64,000 nt of DNA from Cognaticolwellia mytili (GCF_002104475.1 NZ_NBOF01000002.1:372001-436000); one strand, 5' to 3'; numbered from the stretch's first letter, positions 1 through 10,126 are shown. The notes: generated by a model from the letters alone, not told the origin. Numbers and translations are program-made.

Positions 1-183
1 TTAGGTAGTGTGGCTTGTAGTAAAACTGCATGGGGGAAGTCTGCTATTGAAAACATCAATAGCGCCTTAAGAAAACAACGACAACAAGATAACTTTATAT
101 CAACGATAAGCTATTGGTGGCCTGAAGAAACAACAAAACAAGAATTTAAAGACTTTTATCAAAATGTATTCTTAACAAAATAA
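1..183 (+). CDS. C-terminal end of a periplasmic substrate-binding-like protein (partial)
   Basis: Frame 1 is open from the first base and ends in TAA at 181-183, giving the last 60 residues of a protein that starts outside the window. The fragment has the pattern seen at the end of solute-binding family 3 / TIGR02285-type periplasmic proteins: a short Val-Ala-Cys-Ser strand, then Trp-Gly-Lys, a helix with Ile-Asn and Leu-Arg-Lys, and a Tyr-Trp-Trp-Pro-Glu motif before the final helix. Such proteins bind amino-acid-like ligands or act as orphan sensors in the periplasm. Neither the signal peptide nor the ligand pocket is visible here, so the ligand is unknown and the family call is from memory of the motif only. 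Confidence 0.55.
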   Translation, partial: LGSVACSKTAWGKSAIENINSALRKQRQQDNFISTISYWWPEETTKQEFKDFYQNVFLTK

Positions 184-476
184 GTCTGTTCTTTATTGGA
201 AACTATTGATCTTTGATTATATTTTCAGCAACAGGTTGATTTTAATATTAGTAAAGCTGAATAAATGAGGTTTGGTTGTTCCAAATACGTAAAACTCTAA
301 TGCTACTAGCGTTAAAAACAGCCGTTGCCCGAAGCTAAAGCCTTCTTATTTTTTAAACAGTTGATTTAAATGACTCAATCACACCATTTCCGCCTTAATT
401 AAGTCGACTTTATCTCTCAGTTGACCTATTGAGAAAATATCAACAGCCGTTAGTAGCAGCAAACAAATACTCTAGT

Positions 477-1079
477 TTACTTTATTGCTGATTCAGGAAG
501 TTCTATACGTATTAAAGCGCGCAATTGTGCAAGCTCTAGGGCACCAGAATGATCATTAGGATACTTTTTATCAATTACTGCTTTTAATTCTTCATTCATA
601 TCTTCGCTATGACATAGAAGACATTTCTTTTTTACATACATAGGTTGGTAATAAAAATAACGATAGCCCTCTTCCCCCTCCACTTTACGAGAAAAGTACT
701 TTTCATTTTCTGATGCGTCGCTGAGGAAGAAGTTTAAGGCAACTTTATCAATGTCATCAGGCCTATTAATTGGATTTCTATACTGGTAAGTTGGTCGCTT
801 AATTTTCATTCCAAGGTTAAAAGATTCAGCAGTTTGGTTAATAATATTAACAGACTTACTCCAGCCTTGAGCTGCTCCAACAAGCCCTAATGATTTAATG
901 TCGGCCAACATGGTCGCCATTAACGTCTTAGAAACTTTACTTGCGGCCTTATCACCAATATTACTCAATATTTTATCTTCCTGTTGAGATAATTCAATTA
1001 AGGTTTCACCTTTAGCAAACGTTGAAAGCGACCAGCTAACTAGAAATATAAAAGTTATTGCTTTCGTAATATAAAACAT
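477..1079 (-). CDS. Secreted c-type haem protein, DUF3365/Tll0287-like
   Basis: This 200-residue protein has an N-terminal signal peptide (hydrophobic residues 5-21, cleavage probably after Ala22) and one c-type haem attachment motif, CLLCH, at residues 153-157. The rest resembles the Tll0287-like/DUF3365 haem domain, including a Tyr-Arg-Asn-Pro-Ile-Asn segment near residue 100 and a Tyr-Phe-Tyr-Tyr-Gln-Pro segment just before the haem motif. In other bacteria this domain often forms the periplasmic sensor part of kinases and chemoreceptors; here it stands alone. The start has a strong AAGGAG site at 1089-1094. The gene is transcribed toward a convergent partner and lies downstream of a chemoreceptor gene on the same strand. 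A redox, CO/NO or electron-transfer role is possible, but the sequence does not decide it. Confidence 0.75.
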   Translation of the reverse strand: MFYITKAITFIFLVSWSLSTFAKGETLIELSQQEDKILSNIGDKAASKVSKTLMATMLADIKSLGLVGAAQGWSKSVNIINQTAESFNLGMKIKRPTYQYRNPINRPDDIDKVALNFFLSDASENEKYFSRKVEGEEGYRYFYYQPMYVKKKCLLCHSEDMNEELKAVIDKKYPNDHSGALELAQLRALIRIELPESAIK

Positions 1080-1393
1080 GACAAGTTTCTCCTTGGAATA
1101 TACTACTAGTATATTGAAAGAGTATTGAGTCTCAAGGAATTCAAGCAGCTATTGAGGTTTATTACCAGTAACATTGATTTGCCTCAAAATAAGACCAATG
1201 TCAATAATTCATAGCGCCCAAAGCAATACTTAACAAATACTACTACTCGCTATTTTTAATCGAAAAAAAAGGCAACAACATCTCTGCTATTACCCTTCCT
1301 ATTACTTTTAGCTATTTATATGTATTAATTTTTATCTAAATTAAATGATTTTTAAAATAATTAAATTTATTTCAGCTAATCCTAATCATTATA
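1080..1393. other. Intergenic region with a palindrome next to the haem-protein gene
   Basis: These 314 bases separate the chemoreceptor gene from the haem-protein gene. The only clear structure is a palindrome at 1097-1115 with 8-base arms (AATATACT and AGTATATT) around a 3-base centre, placed immediately upstream of the Shine-Dalgarno site of the 477-1079 gene. It could be a repressor operator or an mRNA hairpin. The remainder is AT-rich with no convincing ORF, RNA gene or terminator. Confidence 0.4.
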
Positions 1394-3541
1394 TTAATCT
1401 TTGCTAGTTTTAAGCTTATTTAGTACGTTTTCCAACTCAATAATATCAGTGTTAATGATCATTGCACTTTGTTCCGAAGCTTCCGACAAAATCATAACTT
1501 CTTTGGTCGCATCACCAACAATGACCATGTTCCTATTTAATTCTTCGGAAACCTGGCTTTGCTCTTCTGCTGCTGCTGCAATTTGAATGATATGCTGAGT
1601 AACCTCACTAATTTGGTTTACGGTATCTTTCATTTTAATAAAGGCTGTGTTTGACTGAGTTGCAGCTGTTTGAGCTTTTTCAGTGCCTTGCTCAATAAGG
1701 TTTACCGTTGTAGTCACTTCTAATTGTAAAGAGGAAATAACTTGTGATATTTCATCAACGGAGTCGGCCGTTTTTGATGCTAAAGCTCTTACTTCATCCG
1801 CTACGACACTAAAGCCTCGACCATGCTCCCCGGCTCTTGCTGCTTCAATAGCGGCATTAAGCGCTAATAAATTGGTTTGATCAGCTATAGCGCTAATAAC
1901 GTCTAAGATTTTTCTTATATCCTCACTGCGCACTGATACTGCTTTCACTGCATCAGTCGCCGTAGCCATCTCATTAGATAAGCTGGTGATCTCATTTGTT
2001 ACCAGGGAAACGTCAGACTCTGTCCCTTTAATCGAATTACTTGCCGCGTCAGCATTGCTTGCAGCATTGGACGCAGTATTAGCGACTTCTGATGCTGTTG
2101 CTGACATCTCTGTAATCGCCGTTACAATACTATTAATTTCAGTCTCTTGTAACGATATTTGAGCATGTGTTTTTTCAGCATTACTTTTACTTTCTTCACT
2201 TTGCTCAAGTACTGCCAACCCAGATCTTTTTGCTTGCTCTAATAACTCTCGAACTTTCTCTCTAAATTGATTAAAAGCGATACTTAAACTTATAAGTTCG
2301 GCATGCGAATGTACTTGCAGCTCTTGGGTTAAATCACCGCCTTGGCCAGCAAGCTCTGCCATTTTATCTGCTACCGCTTTGACAGGCTTAATAATACTGC
2401 TAGTAAATATGTTAACTAGCAACAGAGCTAAAATCGTAGCTACTAGTGCTAATATTAGAAAACTGGTGATAATTTGATTAATTATTTCAGCAATACCATT
2501 CGATATTTCACCAACGGGTAACATCGCCACATTAAGGTCGATACCTACGATAAGATGCCATTCATTACCAGAAATATTAATCTTAATAGGTCGTACAAAA
2601 TACAGTAAACCATCAATAACTATGGATTTATCCTGACCTGAAATATTAAGTAATTCAGCACTATTTTTAAGTGCTTCTTTTATTGGCCGCGCCAGACTTT
2701 CTTCTTGGTCTGTCGCAGCAGCCAAGAAACCATCTTGACTGACGATTAAAACACTCGCCTTGCCGCCATAAAGAGATGATTTTAACTGTTGCGCTTTCTC
2801 TTGCAAAAGGGGTAAATTAAGATCTGAGCCAACAACACCTTTAAACTCTCCATTTACCACGACAGGCACAACTAAACTGGTCATTAACTCTGTGTAACCT
2901 GGTCTTATTTCATATTTATAAGGATTATTAATACAAGGTTTTAAGCTCTCTTTAGAGCATAAATACCACTGCGCTGCACGGTTACCAAATTCATCCAAGG
3001 TTTCATCATATTTATCTACTGAATTATCGATAAGCTGTTGAGATATTTTATTATTTTGCTCTCTTACGAAATAAACTTCGAAACTGCCTGTCCCCGCAAC
3101 GGAGTGACTATATCCGGTAGTAAAATCACCATCTTTACCGTCAAATTTATTAGCGTCAAATTGTGCATACATTGAGGAAACTTTACTATATGACAGCGTA
3201 TTTCTTACCATAGCTTCGGTTTGTTCTCGACTATAAGGTTCTGGCAATTTTCCTTCAATACTAGCAGCAATTTGTTTAGCTAACTTATAAGGGTAAACGT
3301 AGCTTTCATTAAAAGTATTCGAAATATCAAATGCGATGGCACTTGATTTAGCCGCTACCGTTTGCTCAATTTGAGTCCTAACCTCAGTACTTACTTCAGA
3401 AACGATCTCCTTTTCCGCATCATTTAAGGCTGTCGAGCTCACTAAAATAAAGCTTACCGACATCAATATTAATAAGCTCCCAACAACTAGCAATAACTTC
3501 AATGACAGACTTCTTTTTTGTAATAACATCCACAACCTCAA
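1394..3541 (-). CDS. Methyl-accepting chemotaxis protein with periplasmic Cache domain
   Basis: This 715-residue inner-membrane chemoreceptor has a transmembrane helix at about 14-34, a large periplasmic Cache-type sensor at about 40-350, a second transmembrane helix near 358-380 and a HAMP domain to about 432. The cytoplasmic coiled coil carries the conserved MCP signalling tip ([20 protein letters not shown]) that contacts CheW and CheA. It should bind a small ligand and bias flagellar rotation through CheA. The sensor contains two cysteines (in WYLCS and KPCIN), which is uncommon for Cache domains. There is no C-terminal CheR-docking pentapeptide: the protein ends in KTSKD. The downstream neighbour on the same strand is the haem protein, so joint redox or gas sensing is conceivable but not shown. 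Confidence 0.93.
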   Translation of the reverse strand: MRLWMLLQKRSLSLKLLLVVGSLLILMSVSFILVSSTALNDAEKEIVSEVSTEVRTQIEQTVAAKSSAIAFDISNTFNESYVYPYKLAKQIAASIEGKLPEPYSREQTEAMVRNTLSYSKVSSMYAQFDANKFDGKDGDFTTGYSHSVAGTGSFEVYFVREQNNKISQQLIDNSVDKYDETLDEFGNRAAQWYLCSKESLKPCINNPYKYEIRPGYTELMTSLVVPVVVNGEFKGVVGSDLNLPLLQEKAQQLKSSLYGGKASVLIVSQDGFLAAATDQEESLARPIKEALKNSAELLNISGQDKSIVIDGLLYFVRPIKINISGNEWHLIVGIDLNVAMLPVGEISNGIAEIINQIITSFLILALVATILALLLVNIFTSSIIKPVKAVADKMAELAGQGGDLTQELQVHSHAELISLSIAFNQFREKVRELLEQAKRSGLAVLEQSEESKSNAEKTHAQISLQETEINSIVTAITEMSATASEVANTASNAASNADAASNSIKGTESDVSLVTNEITSLSNEMATATDAVKAVSVRSEDIRKILDVISAIADQTNLLALNAAIEAARAGEHGRGFSVVADEVRALASKTADSVDEISQVISSLQLEVTTTVNLIEQGTEKAQTAATQSNTAFIKMKDTVNQISEVTQHIIQIAAAAEEQSQVSEELNRNMVIVGDATKEVMILSEASEQSAMIINTDIIELENVLNKLKTSKD

Positions 3542-4031
3542 CTATAGTTTTTATTAACAGGTTAAAATCAAAAGCATAACTAACTTTAGCTATATAAATT
3601 TATTCTCGCCATATGAATTAAATGGTATTCATTATTTCCAAAGGTATATCAATACTCATTACGTATAAAAAACCTTAAAAACTTAAGTTAATTACTCCTT
3701 AACAAACAGTAGATGTCAGGTACCTTAACATTCGCCCCTCCAATAAAGATAAGATATTTTTACTTAATATCAAAGCATTAGTTTAATTTACTTACTAAGT
3801 AAGGATAAGCAGAAACCATAGTTTTCAATGACTAGAATGTATGCCATTGAATGCTCTGGTTTAGTGACATAGGAGACTTCGATAAAGGATAACATCCTAG
3901 TTAACCTGAGCTCGGGATAAGTAAAGTACTACCGCTACGCTATTAAAGCCTATTGCTACATTGTTCAAGACGACACAGCTCTTGATGCAGTACAGACTTT
4001 GGGGCTAACTATCGATTAACATCCTTTTAAA
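3542..4031. other. Intergenic region with a one-ended remnant of a MITE-like element
   Basis: This stretch between the M16 peptidase and chemoreceptor genes holds no convincing ORF. At about 3904-3975 the sequence starts with ACCTGAGCTCGGGATAAG and continues with CGCTATTAAA and TTGTTCAAG blocks. These match, in the same order and spacing, the reverse complement of the right half of the element at 7179-7370. No opposite inverted repeat is found before the terminator at 4032, so only one end of the element remains. Confidence 0.45.
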
Positions 4032-4079
4032 TCAGGTACAAAAAAAGGGAAGCTATTACTTCCCTTTTTTTGTACCTGA
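4032..4079 (-). terminator. Rho-independent terminator of the M16 peptidase gene
   Basis: A long inverted repeat pairs TCAGGTAC plus an A-run and GGGAAG with CTTCCC plus a T-run and GTACCTGA around a short loop. It lies about 20 bases beyond the stop codon of the 4098-6836 gene. The A/T runs inside the stem supply a U-tract in both directions, so it could also stop plus-strand transcription. Confidence 0.8.
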
Positions 4080-4097
4080 ATTTTGAGCTAAATTTTA

Positions 4098-6836
4098 TTA
4101 CTTCTCAATTTTACTCATATCTCCAGCTTTAATAATGGCGAAAGCTTCAACAGATAAGTATTTACGCATTACCTTGTTGATATCATCAGCAGATAGTTTT
4201 GCAATTTGCTGTTCATACTTTTTGCCAAACGCCATGGTACGGTCTAAACGTATATTAGTATTTAACGAACCCGCTAATTCTCGGTCTTGAGACCGACTAA
4301 CTTTACGCCCTTGTAACAAACCAGACTTAGCAGCTATTACTTCCTCGTCAGTAAAGCCATCTTTTAGTAAACGAGCAATTTCTTCTTTAAAGCCGACTTC
4401 AACTTTAGCCAAGTTTTGTGGCGCACAAATAGCGTATGCACCTAATGACGCACGTTCGTCAATATTACTAATATTAATAAAGGACCCAGCACCATAGCTT
4501 AAGCCATCTTTTTGACGTAAGCGCGTCGCTAAACGACTATTTAAGAAGCCACCACCTAACATATAGTTACCAATAGTCAAAGCAGGAGCGTCAACGTGCT
4601 CTTGCCCCACAGGAATACTCAATGAAGCAACGAAAGTCGCGTTTTCTTTATCTGGTGTATTGAAGTCCATCGCTTTGTTAGAAAGCTTTTGATAAGGGGC
4701 ATCAACGCGCTTGTATGTCGTTGAACTCTGCCAATTAGCCGTTACCTCATCTAACACTTTTGTCGATTTTTTTTCATCAAAATCACCAACAACTGTAATT
4801 TGCATGCTGTTTGAACCGTAAAAATCTTTATGGAAACGTTTAACATCAGCTAAAGTTGTAGCTTTTAATGCAGCTAAGTCTTCCTCAAAGGTTCCTATGT
4901 AATTAGGATGTCCTTTAGGGAATGGACTTTGATGACGACTATAAGCGCGAAATGCAATTGCTTGTGGATCTTGTAATTGCTGTTCAATGCCTACCTTAGT
5001 TTCGCTTTTGTATAGCTCAAACTCTTTTTTATCAAAAGCTGGTTTTTGCAATACTTCAGCAACTAGCGTTAAAGTTTGGTTTAAATTTTTACGCGTTGTA
5101 TTAACGGTCACATAAGCATTATCGTTAGAACCGCCTATATTAACTTGCGCTTCCAGCTTATCAAACGCTTCTTTTAACTGCTCACGAGAGTAATTTTCAG
5201 TACCACGCATTAACATAGCACCCGTTGCATTGCCTACCATGCTTAGGCCCTGCAGAGATAATAAATCCCCCATTTGCATAGACATACGCACAACAACAGA
5301 CTCACCACGTGTTTTCTTTGATAATAAAGCTATTTTGACCCCTGTATCTAAATTACTAATACTTGTACGGGCGTCAATATTATCATGTGATGGATCAAAC
5401 GCTTCACCTTGAGCAACTTGTTCGCGGCCTTTATAGCCCTCAACCATTGCTTTAACATTTTCCACTTGTGGAATTTCAGCTCGCTCAGATTTTTCAGCTG
5501 GAATAAACTTACCTAACGTTCTGTTATTACGTGTAATATAACTTTTAGCAACACGGTTCACATCTTCAGCTGTTACTTTTTCAACACGATCACGGTTTAA
5601 GAAAACTAAACGCCAATCCCCCATACCTAACCATTCGCTTAATTCCATCGCAATACGCTCAGATGAATTAAACGCCAATTTAGTATTTTTTAGCAGAGTA
5701 CGTTTTGCTTTTTCTACTTCTTCTGTCGTTACAGGTTTATCAGTAATATTTTCTAAGGTCTGAATTAACACTTCTTCTGTTTTAGCTAAGTCACCGGCTT
5801 TATCTACTTCAGCCATAAAAATGGCAACCCCAGGCTCAGCCCATTGGAAGTTAAAACCAAAAGCACTACTAGCCAGTTTATTTTCAACTAATGCTTTGTG
5901 TAAACGACCCGTTGCTTGCGCAGACAACACTTCATTTAATACATCAATCGCAGCAAAGTCAGGGTGTGAACCTGCAGGAACATGGTAAATAGACCCTATC
6001 ATCTGTGCATCACCAACACGACGAACAGTGACTTCACGTTCACCATCTTGCGCTGGTTCAGCCGTATACAACGGACTAATCACACGTTCTGGCTTGTCTA
6101 TTTTGCCAAAAGTTGCGTTAATTTTTTTCAGCATTTCATCAGAATCAAACTTACCTGCAACGGTTAGTGTCGCATTGTCTGGTTGATAATATTTACGATA
6201 AAACGCTTGTAAGCGATCAATTGGTACATTCTCTAAATCAGCACGAGAGCCAATAGTTGACTTACCATAATTATGCCATTCAAAAGAAGCTGCAAGCATG
6301 CGCTGTAATGTAATACGAAATGGATTGTTTTCACCACGCTCAAATTCATTGCGCACAACCGTCATTTCACTATCGAGATCTTTTTTAGCAATAAATGAAT
6401 TGACCATGCGATCAGATTCCATGCTTAATGCCCAATCGATATTTTCTTCTGTAGCTGCAAAGGTTTCAAAGTAATTAGTCCGGTCTGTCCATGTAGTTCC
6501 GTTCGGACGAGCGCCATGTGAACTCAACTCTGCTGGAATATCTTTATGCTTTGGCGTTCCTTTAAAAACAAGATGCTCAAGTAAATGCGCCATACCTGTT
6601 TCACCATAATTTTCATGCTTTGAACCCACATGGTAAGTAACATTTACCGTTACTGTTTCTTTGGTTTGGTCTGGAAAAAGTAAAACTTGTAGACCATTAT
6701 CTAGCCGGTACTCACTGATCCCTTCTACTTCGGTAACTTTTTTTAATTCTTGTGCAAAGGCCACTGAGCTTAATGACGTAATGCTTATTGAAGCCGCTAT
6801 CGCAATTGTGCTTGGCTTAAACCATTTTTTTAGCAT
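4098..6836 (-). CDS. Secreted M16 family zinc metallopeptidase (two-lobed, pitrilysin type)
   Basis: This 912-residue protein begins with a signal peptide (positive MLKKWFK, hydrophobic core, cleavage near VAFA at 25-28) and has the inverted zinc motif HLLEH at 84-88. The third ligand glutamate lies about 77 residues later, in the VVRNEFERGENNP segment. A second M16 lobe follows after about residue 490, with the usual R/Y-type substrate signature near the C-terminus (RLRQKDGLSYGAG). Such enzymes enclose and cut unfolded peptides; this one should be periplasmic. The gene appears monocistronic, with its own terminator at 4032-4079. It is the first of two M16 peptidases in the window; the other (45049-47844) lacks a signal peptide. 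Confidence 0.92.
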   Translation of the reverse strand: MLKKWFKPSTIAIAASISITSLSSVAFAQELKKVTEVEGISEYRLDNGLQVLLFPDQTKETVTVNVTYHVGSKHENYGETGMAHLLEHLVFKGTPKHKDIPAELSSHGARPNGTTWTDRTNYFETFAATEENIDWALSMESDRMVNSFIAKKDLDSEMTVVRNEFERGENNPFRITLQRMLAASFEWHNYGKSTIGSRADLENVPIDRLQAFYRKYYQPDNATLTVAGKFDSDEMLKKINATFGKIDKPERVISPLYTAEPAQDGEREVTVRRVGDAQMIGSIYHVPAGSHPDFAAIDVLNEVLSAQATGRLHKALVENKLASSAFGFNFQWAEPGVAIFMAEVDKAGDLAKTEEVLIQTLENITDKPVTTEEVEKAKRTLLKNTKLAFNSSERIAMELSEWLGMGDWRLVFLNRDRVEKVTAEDVNRVAKSYITRNNRTLGKFIPAEKSERAEIPQVENVKAMVEGYKGREQVAQGEAFDPSHDNIDARTSISNLDTGVKIALLSKKTRGESVVVRMSMQMGDLLSLQGLSMVGNATGAMLMRGTENYSREQLKEAFDKLEAQVNIGGSNDNAYVTVNTTRKNLNQTLTLVAEVLQKPAFDKKEFELYKSETKVGIEQQLQDPQAIAFRAYSRHQSPFPKGHPNYIGTFEEDLAALKATTLADVKRFHKDFYGSNSMQITVVGDFDEKKSTKVLDEVTANWQSSTTYKRVDAPYQKLSNKAMDFNTPDKENATFVASLSIPVGQEHVDAPALTIGNYMLGGGFLNSRLATRLRQKDGLSYGAGSFINISNIDERASLGAYAICAPQNLAKVEVGFKEEIARLLKDGFTDEEVIAAKSGLLQGRKVSRSQDRELAGSLNTNIRLDRTMAFGKKYEQQIAKLSADDINKVMRKYLSVEAFAIIKAGDMSKIEK

Positions 6837-7126
6837 AAATCTTCCTTATTTATTTGTAAGGTCTCCACCTTACCAAATTGTTAATTATTTGTTAAACCTT
6901 CTTAATGATAATAGCTAAGTACATAAGTAGTGTATTTGTTAGCTTTAGTTTACTGCTAAAACTAACCAGTTATGTACTCAATGCAAGGTTTAAGAAATCA
7001 CTAAATGTTTACCAGTCCTTTAGTCTCCTTTAATACAAATTTATTACAGAGTCGGCTAAATTAACTTAAAAATAATATTACTTAAAAATTTTGGCTGATT
7101 GCCATTACTTTAATTAGCGGGAATTT

Positions 7127-7471
7127 ATGCAAAATCAAGCACCAATTAAACCTGTAGCTGCTAAGTATTCACTATTTAACCTGAACTCGGATCAGTGAGA
7201 ATGAAAAACACAATATTTCAAAGTATTATCAAAAGTCTATTACAGTGGTGATATTTATGCCTAGTTCAAAGCATTTATGTATGTCCAATAACGGTTATTG
7301 GCAACTTGAACAACGTAGAGGTAGGTTTTAATAGCGCTGCAATAACATTTCGCTTATCCCGAGCTCTGGTTATTTAATACAACCAGTAAAAACAAGCGGT
7401 TAAAACCCATACTCACAGTGGTTGTGAGGGCAAGTCATGCGCATCAGCCTGAACGCGCTCCTATTGAGTAA
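7127..7471 (+). pseudogene. Small ORF interrupted by a MITE-like insertion
   Basis: An ATG at 7127, preceded by a weak GCGGGA site, opens a reading frame (MQNQAPIKPVAAKYSLF...) that runs straight into the left inverted repeat of the element at 7179. If the element and one copy of the 6-bp duplication TATTTA are removed, the frame continues without a break from 7377 to a TAA at 7469-7471. The restored product would be 48 residues, basic in the middle (SKNKRLKP) and ending in QPERAPIE. I do not recognise the product. It may have been a real small gene, or a chance ORF that happened to receive the insertion. Confidence 0.35.
7179..7370. mobile_element. MITE-like element with imperfect inverted repeats and 6-bp target duplication
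   Basis: The 192-bp block begins ACCTGAACTCGGATCAG and ends with sequence whose reverse complement is ACCAGAGCTCGGGATAAG, so the ends are imperfect inverted repeats. TATTTA occurs directly outside both ends (7173-7178 and 7371-7376), as expected for a target-site duplication. No transposase is encoded, although the right half keeps a short frame, NLNNVEVGFNS followed by LSRA, that is echoed at the 3904 remnant. It is therefore probably a non-autonomous or internally deleted derivative of an insertion sequence whose family I cannot name. Confidence 0.6.
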
Positions 7472-7615
7472 ACAATCCACAAACAATATGCTCTATATGA
7501 AATAACCAGCCTTCTTTTTAAGGTAATTCCAACCTAGACAGTTAGAACTATCAATAAAATACGACGAGTAAACTATTTATGGCTCAATGAATCAGCGATC
7601 ATATAGAATTTTAGC

Positions 7616-7735
7616 TTATTGCCCTTTCATGGCACGCAGATAAAAGAATGTTTCATAGATCACTTGCTGATAGCGATTAAAGCTGGTGCAACTCGGCGTG
7701 ACTAAACCTTGCTCATCAGAAATAAAAAAAGGGTA
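7616..7735 (-). pseudogene. C-terminal coding fragment downstream of the isc operon
   Basis: On the minus strand a frame reads ISDEQGLVTPSCTSFNRY and then QQVIYETFFYLRAMKGQ before TAA at 7616-7618. The composition looks protein-like, but there is no start codon: the frame enters from inside the isc terminator hairpin after an in-frame TGA. It may be the tail of a gene lost by deletion, or chance. I do not recognise the family. Confidence 0.22.
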
Positions 7736-7758
7736 ATAACATCACTGTTATTACCCCT
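7724..7758 (-). terminator. Rho-independent terminator ending the isc operon
   Basis: GGGTAATAAC (7731-7740) pairs perfectly with GTTATTACCC (7747-7756) around a 6-base loop. Read on the minus strand, the stem is followed by a run of T (the A-run at 7724-7730). It lies about 25 bases beyond the fdx stop codon. Confidence 0.88.
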
Positions 7759-7783
7759 TCTAAGATTATGCTTTACTTAAAGT

Positions 7784-8122
7784 TTAGTGATTTTCACTAA
7801 CCATATTCACAGTATACTTTGGAATTTCAACAACTAAATCTTCATCACCAACAATTGCTTGGCAGCCAAGACGTGAGTCTGGTTCTAAGCCCCATGCTTT
7901 GTCTAACATGTCGTCTTCTAATTCATCACTTTCACCGATAGAATCGAAACCTTCACGGATGATCATATGACAGGTAGTACAAGCACAAACTTTTTCACAA
8001 GCATGCTCAACGCCAATATCATTCTTAAGTGCTACATCTAGTACACTTTCGCCTTTTTCAGCTTGTACTACTGCGCCTTCAGGGCAAAGATCTTCGTTAG
8101 GTAAAAATATAATTTGTGGCAT
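7784..8122 (-). CDS. fdx: Isc-type [2Fe-2S] ferredoxin
   Basis: This 112-residue adrenodoxin-like ferredoxin donates electrons during Fe-S cluster assembly on IscU. The cluster ligands fit Cys42, Cys48, Cys51 and Cys87 of the family; an extra Cys46 in the CEKVCACTTC loop is also usual for Isc ferredoxins. It is the last gene of the isc operon, three bases after hscA. The small acidic iscX gene that often follows fdx in enteric bacteria is absent: the terminator comes directly after this gene. Confidence 0.95.
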   Translation of the reverse strand: MPQIIFLPNEDLCPEGAVVQAEKGESVLDVALKNDIGVEHACEKVCACTTCHMIIREGFDSIGESDELEDDMLDKAWGLEPDSRLGCQAIVGDEDLVVEIPKYTVNMVSENH

Positions 8123-8125
8123 TGA

Positions 8126-9988
8126 CTAAACCTCGTCTACTGAATGGCCTGATAATGCTGTTCGAATAGAAGAATCCATTCTACGCTCAGCAAAAGCGGC
8201 GGTACTGTTATTTAATGTTTCCAATACCGCTTCAACATCAGCGGCATTTCCTATTTGGCTCGTTTTTGCTAGTGCCGAAATATTACTTTCTATTTCAGCT
8301 ATTTCAGCTTGGCTTAATAAGTGGCTATCAGCTGTTAATGCGGCTTGCACTGATTCAATCACTCTTGATGCTTCCACTTGTTGCTCTTTAAGCATACGTG
8401 CTTGCATGTCTAGCTCGGCATTTTCCATCGATGCTTTTAGCATGCTGGTAATTTCATGTTCTTCCAAACCAAAGCTTGGCTTAACAGTAATACTTGATTC
8501 AACACCGGTTGATTTTTCCATTGCTGACACTTCTAATAAACCGTCAGCGTCAACTTTAAAAGTTACACGAATATGCGCCGCACCTGCCGTCATTGCTGGA
8601 ATACCACGTAATTCAAAACGAGCTAACGAACGACAGTCATCAACAAGTTCACGTTCACCTTGCAGCACGTGTACAGCCATCGCTGTTTGACCATCTTTAA
8701 AAGTGGTAAATTCTTGTGCTTTGGCAACAGGGATTGTGGTGTTACGAGGAATAACCTTTTCAACTAATCCACCCATTGTTTCTAAGCCTAACGACAATGG
8801 AATAACATCAAGCAATAGCATATCGCTATCAGGCTTATTGCCCGCTAAAATGTCTGCTTGAATGGCAGCGCCAATGGCAACCACTTTATCTGGGTCAATT
8901 GAAGTTAATGGTTTCTTAGCAAAGAACTTCTCAACTTCACTGCGCACTAATGGCACACGAGTTGATCCGCCAACCATAACAACTTCAATTACATCAGCTA
9001 TTGCTAATTCAGCATCTTTAACAGCGCGTCGACAAGCTCTAAGGGTTTTCTTTACCAATGGCGCAATAAGTTGTTCAAAATCACTAAGCGTTAAACTGTT
9101 CGACCATTGCTTATCAGTTTCAAGCGTTAGTGAAACTTCAACACTATCATTATTTGAAAGTTGTTCTTTTGCATAACAAGCTTGTTGCGTTAATTGTCGC
9201 TCCATAGAAGCTGACAATGGGCGTGATAAACCGGATTTAGCTATTAAATGTTCAACAATAGCTTCATCAAAGTCATCGCCACCTAAGGCAGAGTCACCGC
9301 CAGTTGCTAGTACTTCAAATACACCTTTATTTAAGCGTAATATCGAAATATCAAACGTACCACCGCCTAAATCATAAACAGCAACTACACCTTCTTGGCC
9401 GGAGTCTAAACCATAAGCAACGGCTGCCGCTGTCGGTTCATTTAATAAACGTAAAACATTAACGCCTGCTAACTTAGCAGCATCTTTCGTACTGTGACGC
9501 TGAGCATCATCAAAATATGCAGGCACAGTAATAACCACACCTGTTAACTCGCCACCTAGGGAAAGTTCCGCACGCTGAACTAATGTTTTCAGAATTTGAG
9601 CTGAAACTTGTACCGGATTAACTTCACCCGTACGCGTTACAATTGCAGGATGATTTTCATCGCCGCAGAAGTTATATGGCAAAGAGGCATATTTGGTATT
9701 GATATCAGTTTTTGAACGGCCAATTAAACGCTTGGCAGATACAATAGTATTTTCAGGGTCGCTAACCGCTAGGGCTTTAGCTGTATCACCAACTAATATC
9801 TCATTACTTTGGTAACTAACAACGGAAGGAAGAATGTCTTTACCATTTTCATCAACAATGGTTTCGGCTAAACCGCTTTTAACGCTAGCAATAAGTGAGT
9901 TGGTCGTACCAAGGTCAATGCCAGCGGCTAATCGGTGGTCGTGAGGAACCGTACTTTGTCCAGGTTCAGCAATTTGTAATAGTGCCAT
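8126..9988 (-). CDS. hscA: Hsp70-class chaperone HscA for Fe-S cluster transfer
   Basis: This 620-residue Hsp70 specialises in releasing Fe-S clusters from IscU. The nucleotide-binding domain shows [12 protein letters not shown] near residue 23, the [14 protein letters not shown] phosphate loop near residue 200 and [13 protein letters not shown] near residue 335. The substrate-binding domain follows from about 390, with a lid rich in Ala and Glu. Length matches E. coli HscA (616). It recognises the LPPVK loop of IscU, present here at IscU 99-103, and is stimulated by HscB. It lies between hscB (138-base gap) and fdx (3-base gap) in the operon. Confidence 0.96.
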   Translation of the reverse strand: MALLQIAEPGQSTVPHDHRLAAGIDLGTTNSLIASVKSGLAETIVDENGKDILPSVVSYQSNEILVGDTAKALAVSDPENTIVSAKRLIGRSKTDINTKYASLPYNFCGDENHPAIVTRTGEVNPVQVSAQILKTLVQRAELSLGGELTGVVITVPAYFDDAQRHSTKDAAKLAGVNVLRLLNEPTAAAVAYGLDSGQEGVVAVYDLGGGTFDISILRLNKGVFEVLATGGDSALGGDDFDEAIVEHLIAKSGLSRPLSASMERQLTQQACYAKEQLSNNDSVEVSLTLETDKQWSNSLTLSDFEQLIAPLVKKTLRACRRAVKDAELAIADVIEVVMVGGSTRVPLVRSEVEKFFAKKPLTSIDPDKVVAIGAAIQADILAGNKPDSDMLLLDVIPLSLGLETMGGLVEKVIPRNTTIPVAKAQEFTTFKDGQTAMAVHVLQGERELVDDCRSLARFELRGIPAMTAGAAHIRVTFKVDADGLLEVSAMEKSTGVESSITVKPSFGLEEHEITSMLKASMENAELDMQARMLKEQQVEASRVIESVQAALTADSHLLSQAEIAEIESNISALAKTSQIGNAADVEAVLETLNNSTAAFAERRMDSSIRTALSGHSVDEV

Positions 9989-10126
9989 GATGAAAGCTCA
10001 TTAGATAATAGTGTTACTGATTTTACTATTAACAACCTAATTCCACTGCTACTTGAGTCTGAGTTAAGGCCGTTAATAGCTTTTAAATAGTTCGAAGCTG
10101 CTTGCCTCGTTTACTTGCGACAAGAA

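Noticed and set aside
300-460. Two ACAGCCGTT blocks (near 310 and 443) as a mobile-element boundary
   Set aside because: Only nine bases are shared, there are no inverted ends or duplication, and no coding content lies between them.
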